A DNA stretch of 64,000 nt from Desmodus rotundus (taxonomy: Eukaryota; Chordata; Mammalia; Chiroptera; Phyllostomidae). The stretch is from positions 167,363,220-167,427,219 of the forward strand of contig NC_071390.1 in NCBI RefSeq assembly GCF_022682495.2. The letters are read 5' to 3'. Both the position numbers and the translations under genes were made by a program. The notes below the pieces were generated by a model that did not search any database, was not told the origin of the DNA, and saw nothing but the letters and a program-made list of their open reading frames with translations. Positions 57,076-64,000 of this stretch are shown in pieces (position 1 is the first letter of the stretch; each line of letters begins with the position of its first letter).

Positions 57076-57540
57076 CTAATCATGAAGGGCAAGATTTAAC
57101 ATCTGTGCTTGAAGATGGTGAATGAGTTCAATGGTATCGCCCCCAATTTTATCTCCCCCCTCATCCCTTTAGCGCTTTCTGGAAGGCAGCGTGACTCTCT
57201 CAGTATAATGGCGGCACTTTTCATACGCATGAGAACTAACCTGTTTTTCCAACCACCACCACCCCCGGTAGCACCACCCCTCCTCGGGTGGGCCTCAGGT
57301 ACTGCGAAGTGCATCCCACTCCTGCTGCCCCCGAGGCCGCACGGGGACACAGAGTGGGAGAGATTAGATTAAGGCGGGGAAAACCAGCCTCGACCAGCAC
57401 CCGGGGTTATGACATAACCCTTCCTGTGCCTCTGCACTGACCTGGAACCTCCATCTATGTACCTACGCCTGTGTGTGGACATACAGGTCACCTGTCAGGA
57501 GCCAAGACTAGAATAGAGGCGGCCAGGCTGTGGGAGGGGT
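57076..57540. other. No recognised feature
   Basis: About 465 bases including C-rich pyrimidine stretches; no repeat or exon identified. Confidence 0.45.
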
Positions 57541-57544
57541 AGGT

Positions 57545-57710
57545 GACTTTCATTGACAGAACACCTCCATGGGCCAGGGCTCTCCTAACGCACTTCTGCC
57601 GTTTAACCTTCACAGCATCCTCAGGAGGTGGCCGTGTTTATCTGCAGCTTGCAGGTAAGGGAACTGAGGCTCAGAGAAGGGGGTTTGTTCTAGGTCCCAG
57701 GGTAAGTGCT
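57545..57710 (-). repeat. MIR SINE
   Basis: 'tttaaccttcacagcatcct', 'aagggaactgaggctcagag' and 'gttctaggtcccagggtaag' are antisense MIR. Confidence 0.8.
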
Positions 57711-57864
57711 GGGGGTGGGGGGCGGTTAGAGAACCCCGTGCACATTCCGTTCACCTGTGCTGCCTTCCAACTCTTTGACCTACACTTACTTCCTTTCTCT
57801 TCCTGAAGAGTCTCCACTGGCATCAGCAGATCGGCCCCGCAGGTGCTTCTCAAAATGCGCCAGG

Positions 57865-58085
57865 TTATTTTATTATTTATCGAGCTCACGTTATATCCCA
57901 GAAACAATGCTAATGAGTTTATATACATTATACACTGTAATATTGTTTCACATTCAGTGGATTATGTGTATGCCACACCAAACCTCTGAGGTGGGTCATT
58001 ATAATTCTACTTTTGTATTGGGCAACAGAGGCTCTGACAGGTGATGTCAGACTCAAGAGGCCGCACTGTAACCCACTAGGCCACA
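57865..58085 (-). repeat. MIR SINE
   Basis: 'tatttatcgagctcacgtta', 'caaacctctgaggtgggtca' and 'ggcaacagaggctctgacag' are antisense MIR with extra bases between the blocks. Confidence 0.65.
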
Positions 58086-59895
58086 TTGCCTCCAGAAACT
58101 CAGTGTGCTTTTCCAGTAAGCCTACAGGCTGCTGTCACTCTCTGCCATAACCTAGCAGGTGGACTTTCCACAAGAGAACCTTTTTTTTTTCTGTCCCAGA
58201 CTCCTTTGAGGATCTGATGACAAGGATAGAGTCCTTTCCCAGAAAAATCTTCATAAAAACAGAAGTGGGGAAAAAATACACGCACTGATTTTCTTACATT
58301 AGAAATGTATTTAATTCATATGGGTTCAACTTTTTTCAAAAATTTAATTATTCAAAAATGAATGGTGAATTCCAGGAAGAAACAAAAATGCAATAAAACA
58401 AAATTCAATCCCAAATGTGCTCAAAAGTAGATTTGAAGTTTAAAAATATAATGGCATTCACCTGAAATAGAAGTTGAAGTTACAATACACAGTTTGACAT
58501 GGTCTGTGCGTGTCACCTTTCATATCCAATCAACTCAACTTTTCCTTTGGAAACTATTAAACGACTCACAAAAGAATCAGTGTCCCCAAAGTTCTTTGCC
58601 AAATGAGGGAAGACTTATGCCAAGGAGCACCAGCATTCTTTAAGACAGGGCTTGAATCACAGACCCTATCAGTTAAACTGCTTTAGAGGGAAAGTAATGA
58701 AATATCTAACTAAAGTGGATTAGATCCTAAGAGTGTATATTTTTTCCCAATTAATCTGAAGGCAGAGAATTCCAATGTAAGTTCAGCAGCTCCACAGTGT
58801 CAGAATTCTGGGTCAGCTTGTCTGGAATTCTCTTGGCCTCACCCTCATGGTCACAAGATGGCTGCAGCAGCTCCAAACAACATGTTCTCATAGGACATCA
58901 TATTAAATGAAATGTCAACAATCCCAGAGAAGTGTTATCATTTCACAGAGGAATTGCTTCAATTTTCTTTATTTATTTCAACTCCGAAATAAGTGAGGTC
59001 AAATCCACAAAACAAGGACTTCTCCAAATCTCTCTAACCCTACATGGCTTCTTCTATTTAAGTGGTGAATAAGCAATAGTGTAAGATGTTTAAAAAAAAG
59101 TGATTTTTGTCCCAAGACAATACAAGTTTAAAAAAAAAGATTTCAGCCTTTTAAAATCAAACCTTCTCACAAAAGTATCCAGTGTATTTTCAGGATGGAC
59201 AGTCATAATTTTGTCACACAATAATCCTTGTGGCTTTTAGGGGAGAGTAAGGAGGGAGTTCTTAAGTACAGCAAAAAAAACCCAAATCAAAACAAAGGAT
59301 GTATGTAAATTTTAACATCATTTTTGTCATCAGTATCTTCCAGTGTGAGCTAGGTAGGCCCAGCTTAAGAAAGGCAGAAGCGCATGTTCAGTGCGGTGTG
59401 CTGTCCCCATCCCTGTCTGTGGATGCCCCTGTCATCACAGGAAGTCAGGGCGACCACTGCCCTGTCTGCTACTGGCCACGCACAGCAACATCCTCTCCAT
59501 CCACATTTGTTTGCAGTGAAACCATGTATCCGAAATAGTTTTTCATTAAAAAAAACACATTACTTTCACAAGATGATTTACCTAGTGGCACCCAAAAACA
59601 CCTGAAAGAAAATACTTATCTTGACACCAGGAGATCATTCATGGACCACAGATTAAGAAGCTCCTCCTGTAAATAATCCCCGTCTTTCCCCAGCGGTACA
59701 GAATGGTAAATGCTCCTTTGCATGTGGTCTGGAGCTCTGCCTTCAAGAACATCTACATAGGACAAGCTCGCAGACTTGAATGCAACCAATTTTCAACCCT
59801 CCACTCATCACTTGCTCAAGGGTAAGTAAAACAGGCTTCAGGGAGTGAGGGTCTCTTTGGAGGCACCCGGCAGAAAGGGGAAAGGGTGGTCTGCA
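58086..59895. other. Repeat-poor, AT-rich DNA; one possible LTR scrap
   Basis: About 1.8 kb without a clear repeat. 'tggtcacaagatggctgcag' near 58848 recurs in old mammalian LTR-type repeats, so 58810-58930 may be a scrap of one. No coding frame stands out. Confidence 0.35.
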
Positions 59896-59899
59896 GAAT

Positions 59900-60040
59900 G
59901 ACACAGACATGGGTCACAGGTTTGAATCCTGGCTTCCCCACTCTCTACCTCTGAGACCTTTATTAAATTGCGTAGTCTCTCTAAATTCAGCTTCTTTACC
60001 TGAAAAAAATTAGAGTAATCATTTCCCTCAGTGGGATGGA
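59900..60040 (+). repeat. MIR SINE
   Basis: 'ggtttgaatcctggcttccc', 'cactctctacctctgagacc' and 'tctctaaattcagcttcttt' follow the MIR 5' half. Confidence 0.8.
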
Positions 60041-60059
60041 ATATTTTTAAATTACAAAA

Positions 60060-60112
60060 ATGTTCACAAAGTTTATACTGTGTGAATGTTCACAATGTTT
60101 ATGCTGTAAAAC
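60060..60112. repeat. Imperfect tandem duplication, about 26-bp period
   Basis: 'tgttcacaaagtttatactg' is followed by 'tgttcacaatgtttatgctg', two adjacent copies that differ at two positions in this stretch. Confidence 0.85.
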
Positions 60113-60700
60113 TTCAGTCACTCGGAAGTGACCAAACAATGTTTTGTCACCTAAGAGCGACTGGTGAGTTCATTGGACTAGCCCTAGTTTCTGCCCATAG
60201 GGAGGGGAAGATGGAGGTATAATTCTATCCCCCATCTTTGTTCATAGCTTCTGTGTCTTATCCATGGAACTCCACATGAGAGATAAGTTGAGTCCACCCT
60301 GCCATCCTGGGGATTCTACCCCTCTTTAGAGGCAGCAGGGTGAGGAGGCGCAATCCAGGCTCACGTCGGTAGGCAACCCATGCCAACCCTCAAACCCACC
60401 AGAAGACGCCTGCTGCCCTGTGTTCTACAGACCATTCAGTATAGCTACGGCAACAGTAGGATGGGCAAAGCCATGTGGGAGGCACCTACACTTGGTTTCT
60501 TTACTTGATTGAAAAAAATGTTTCTTTGAGAACCAGAGTGAAAGCTTTTGCACATCAGACAACATAGAATTGTTTTATGCTGCCCATACTCAGCTCTACC
60601 AGTATTATCGCAAATGGAACCCATTTTCTCTAACAAAAATATGGGCCTAAGTAAATGACTGTGACGAATTGAGTTAAAGGAAAGGCGAGGCCCCAAATCT
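60113..60700. other. No recognised feature
   Basis: About 590 bases without a clear repeat or exon. Confidence 0.45.
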
Positions 60701-60712
60701 TATCCCTTAGAT

Positions 60713-60922
60713 CGCAGGTGGCAAACACAGGCCCCTGGGCCGAATCCGGCCCTCCACCTTGTTTTATCCGGCCCAGCACCTTGTTTCTACCCAGTGGCGA
60801 TGCCGAGCTCTCGCTTAACTGTTAAAGAGTAGTTACATTTATAGTCCTAAAATTACATTCGGCTCTTTGAAGGCAACTGTGAGGCTGATGTGGCCCCAGT
60901 GAAAATGAGTTTGACACCCCTG
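60713..60922 (-). mobile_element. hAT MITE, 210 bp, with 8-bp target duplication
   Basis: On the minus strand it starts 'caggggtgtcaaactcattt' and ends 'gtttgccacctgcg'. The interior has 'gggccggattcggcccaggg'-type GC palindromes and 'gtaactactctttaacagtt'. 'ccettagat' is not meant: the duplication is 'ccttagat' at 60705-60712 and again at 60923-60930, exact. This is a complete non-autonomous hAT of a family known in bats. Confidence 0.92.
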
Positions 60923-60966
60923 CCTTAGATTGATTCACAACATAGGATTTAAATCACACCATCCAG

Positions 60967-61125
60967 TGGTTCTTAACTTGGCTTCCTGTGGGACTTCCAG
61001 GAACACTTTGAAAGGAAATTCTCATGACTAGATTGTACTCTACCCCAGAGTCTCCGGAGGTGGGACCCAGGCATCAGTGCTTTTTAAAGCTTCCCAGGTG
61101 ATTCCAATGGGCAACCGAGGGAGAT
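60967..61125 (+). mobile_element. hAT-Charlie non-autonomous remnant
   Basis: 'gtggttcttaacttggcttc', 'ctctaccccagagtctccgg' and 'agcttcccaggtgattccaa' match the MER-type Charlie element seen at 21550-21708. Confidence 0.65.
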
Positions 61126-63505
61126 CAGCACTGCAGAGGCAGGCGACAGTCATCTGCGAGTCCCTTGGCCCATCGTTCGACCAGGCCCAGGGGGGAAAGT
61201 ATGGCCACCTGAAAGTCCACGCTCACTACTCTGTTTTGGGCAAGCCACTCAACCTCTTGGCTTCTCCCACCCTTTCCATTTACTTAATTGCATGTGGTTT
61301 TGCTCATTAGCATGAGCAGAGAAGTACTGTTACCAGGGTAACGGGAGAGAATCTGGTGCCATCCATCCTTAGCTGAGACCACTAACCTAAGTGATCAGTC
61401 TTGAACTGCATCCGTAACACACTGCATTTTGTGGGTTGCCAGATTGTGGAGTTTTACATATTTTCACTATATTGCTCTCCTAAATCCACTTTTTAAATGT
61501 ATTTATTTCCACATACATAAGCATACTTTTTGTGCGCATGTGTGGAAATGAATACATATGTACACCATCTTATGTATACCAAATACATCTTATGTACTTA
61601 TTATTTAACCAAATAAAAGTCCCCGTTCAGTAGATTAAGTTCTTGAACACCAGCCATCCATCTCTGACTTTTTACAAGTTTCACAGAGCCCACCTTTCTT
61701 TAAACAATTTTAAAAGTTTGCCTTTGATGGAATTCTCTGGTTTCTCAGGTTTCTGAAAAGATGAATCAGAACTCGGTTGTACTAAGGCATCACTCCCGGG
61801 GTGCTGACACAGGTGAAGGGGGGAGACCCAGAGTTATAAAAAAGAAGCATGTCGAGTCACCCAGAGAGTGGCCATGAAAACGCTCCCACCTGACTTTTCG
61901 GATGCCGTTCAGTTTCCCTTCAGTTCACGCTTCTGATAAGCAGGATCTAGATGGCGGTGCTTCCCAGATATAATTGCTTGTCGCTGAATCCCCGAAAAGC
62001 CACGGCAGGGATATTTTTCAAAAATCCGGCCACTTTGATATCCACAGTGACTTGGGCCCAGTGGAGAATGTTGCTCCTTATTGCCAAATTGCAAAAACGT
62101 CCTCTTGAGTTTCCAAAAATACCTCCTAGCTGAAGAGGTCTGTGCCTCTGAGAGGAAGGATGACGGGTCGAAACAGCCACTGAGTAGAAGGCAGCAGACA
62201 TTAGTCACACGGGGGAGAAGTTGCAGATAAATTTTAAGAGCCACTGCAAACAGGGGACCATATGGTGTCTGGGGGCATTTTTGTTTTCGCAGATATATCC
62301 TGGGATCTTTGAAGGAATGGTTGCACTGCCAACTCGTCAATTAATCAACCCTGCCAAGGTCGCCAGGGACGCCATGGATTGGGTCTGGGCAGCAGGGGCC
62401 TGGAGGAACTGGCTTTAATTAAAGGATTTGTGCAGTAATGGAATCCTGAAATCCTTTGAGCAATGTTGCATGAACTGGGCCTTTCAATCCCTGTGTGCAT
62501 TTTCCATGGCTGTGAAAAAACGGCAAATATCCTGACCAAGCACTTCGAGGGAGGGTGGTGTTAACCCATTTAGAAAACCCGCTGAAGGACACACGGTTGG
62601 GAAACAAGCCCGAGCAAATGGAAAAAACAAAAAACCCAGAAACCCGCAGTCTGCAGCAGTGGGAAGATCTCCACCCTCCAAACCCTTGTGATCAAGTCCT
62701 GATACGGTTGTTACTATTTTAAAGAAGAATTGCTTTGTGGACATTAAGTGGTAACATTGCCAGCACTTGAATGCTCACCAATTATCTTCATTCGAATTCT
62801 TAGTGATGACTTGGATGGAAGAATTGCTATCTGAGAGTAACTGTCTTGCTGTTTGTGAGGCCCACAAACTGGAGGTTTTCCGGGCCGATTCGGCCTTAGG
62901 TGTTTTTTGACAGGCAGAATGTTCTTGTAGGGCATCTATTGGCTTCTGAAAAAAATCAGCTACCTTTTCTTGACCAGGTGCGTACCCTCCTGGCCCATTG
63001 CACACACAGCCCCACCTGTCTGGCTTTTGAAGGTATTTTTTCTTTTGTGACCTTGATTAGACATCTTTCTGAAGCTAGGCTGACCCCTGGCTTTTTATTT
63101 GGCACAGGGAGAATTCACACACACCCCCAACGCGCCATACTCTCACGAGTGTTTCAGCCCGTGGGCTGCAGTACAGAATATGTGGGCTGGACACAACGCC
63201 AGGTCCTGAGTGGCAATAGGAGCTCCGCCTTGCAGTGGATTGCTACACACCTCTCATCAAGTCCCATTGCCTTAACCTCTAGGATATGACTTGGTTCCCA
63301 ATATCTCTTCAAAGAGCTGTGATTTAACTTTCAGGCATCAGCTTTTTATCAGGAGCTGTTACAAGGTCATCTTACGTGTTTTGAGAAACTGCTATCAAAT
63401 TCTAATATATTGTTCACTGTCTCTTATCTAAGTAACCTGCAGGCTGGGTTACTGTCAGAGCTCAGCACTGTGTGTTTTCTTCCCTGATAACCAGACGAGT
63501 ACACT
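61126..63505. other. Repeat-free 2.4-kb stretch
   Basis: No repeat family is recognised across almost 2.4 kb, the second longest such gap in the window. It includes 'tttaattaaa' (62414-62423) and other AT-rich motif groups at 62220-62830. Open frames are short and overlap on both strands, so no exon is called. Confidence 0.4.
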
Positions 63506-63510
63506 ACACG

Positions 63511-63886
63511 TCCTAATCAGCTCAGGCCACCTTAACAAAGTACTACAGGCTGGGTGGCTTCAGCAACGGACATTTATTCTATCACAGTCCCAGAAGTCTG
63601 AGGTCAGGGTGCCCACGGGGTCAGGTTCTGGTGACACTCTCCTCCTGGCTTGCAGATGCCACCTCCTCATTGTGTCTTCACACGGCAGAAAGAGAGAGAG
63701 CTCTCTGGTGTCTTTTCCCATTGGGACACTGACCCTATCAGGTCAGGGCACTGCCCTGTGACCTCATTTAACCTTAATTGCTCCTGCAAAAAAGTCCTGT
63801 CTGCAAACACAGTCACACTGGGGCTTAGATCTTTAACATAGGAATTGAGGGGTTGGGGGAAGACACAATTTAGTCCAGAGTAACAC
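63511..63886 (+). mobile_element. ERVL-type LTR, same kind as 26298-26668
   Basis: 'aacaaagtactacaggctgg', 'gtggcttcagcaacggacat', 'ctggcttgcagatgccacct', 'cctgtctgcaaacacagtca' and 'aagacacaatttagtccaga' give the same order of blocks as the LTR at 26298-26668. Both ends are eroded. Confidence 0.75.
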
Positions 63887-64000
63887 ATGTACACAATCCA
63901 TTCCCTTTTCTTTCTTCCTTGATGTCAGTTATGAATATCATTGCCAGGTTTTGGACTCAATTCCATTGATTTTTTGAATCTTCTAAACCACATCCACATG

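Noticed and set aside
1..64000. Helitron elements typical of vesper bats
   Set aside because: No matching ends (TC start with hairpin and CTAG end in the familiar context) were noticed, though a diverged one could be missed by eye.

Overview
This is nuclear DNA of a mammal, and the repeats point to a bat, most likely one of the Yangochiroptera. Four copies of the tRNA-derived VES SINE are present (about 5.53, 16.0, 31.2 and 44.5 kb), with the usual promoter-like head, pyrimidine-rich middle and A-rich tail. There are also two copies of an ORF2-less LINE-1 relative (half-L1, HAL1) of the kind found in bats. These lie on a background of old repeats shared by placental mammals: MIR, L2, CR1/L3, MER5/Charlie hAT remnants, L1M, and MLT1/MLT2-type LTRs. 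I see no Helitron of the kind that fills vesper-bat genomes; this argues weakly for a bat outside Vespertilionidae. Species cannot be named from the sequence.

I find no convincing intact host gene. The protein-like sequences are an NCBP2 (cap-binding protein CBP20) processed pseudogene on the minus strand (9.06-10.05 kb), a frameshifted LINE-1 ORF1 inside a nearly full-length HAL1 (13.3-15.3 kb, minus), and decayed L1 ORF2 stretches. The window therefore looks intergenic or deep-intronic.

Layout. 0-7 kb: old MIR/L2/MER5 fragments, two mariner-type terminal repeats, one VES SINE. 7.4-8.4 kb: a 976-bp solo LTR of class II (betaretrovirus-like) with a perfect 6-bp target duplication. 9-12 kb: NCBP2 pseudogene and an L1M fragment carrying a young L1 tail. 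13.3-17.6 kb: full-length HAL1, VES, a second HAL1 3' part, and a 138-base pure purine tract. 19-33 kb: L1M fragments, one split by a small hAT; two diverged copies of an unidentified 0.2-kb sequence; MLT2-like LTRs; an MLT1 LTR plus internal region joined to an L1M 3' half. 33-42 kb: a CR1/L3 remnant, then a long old L1 (about 35-41.4 kb) split by a 900-bp inverted-repeat transposon with nested hairpins and again by an LTR-like insert. 42-64 kb: mostly single-copy DNA with scattered MIR, L2, hAT and LTR remnants and a few AT-rich stretches dense in homeodomain/forkhead-type sites that could be conserved regulatory elements.

The most unusual items are the 900-bp TA-flanked palindromic transposon with a ZNF143/THAP11-like motif in its hairpin, the two HAL1 copies sharing the same ORF1-to-3'UTR junction, the solo LTR placed in one arm of a pre-existing hairpin, and the unidentified duplicated 0.2-kb sequence at 22.5 and 23.85 kb. 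Repeat names come from recalled consensus patterns, not from a database search; ends are approximate unless a target duplication or terminal repeat is stated.
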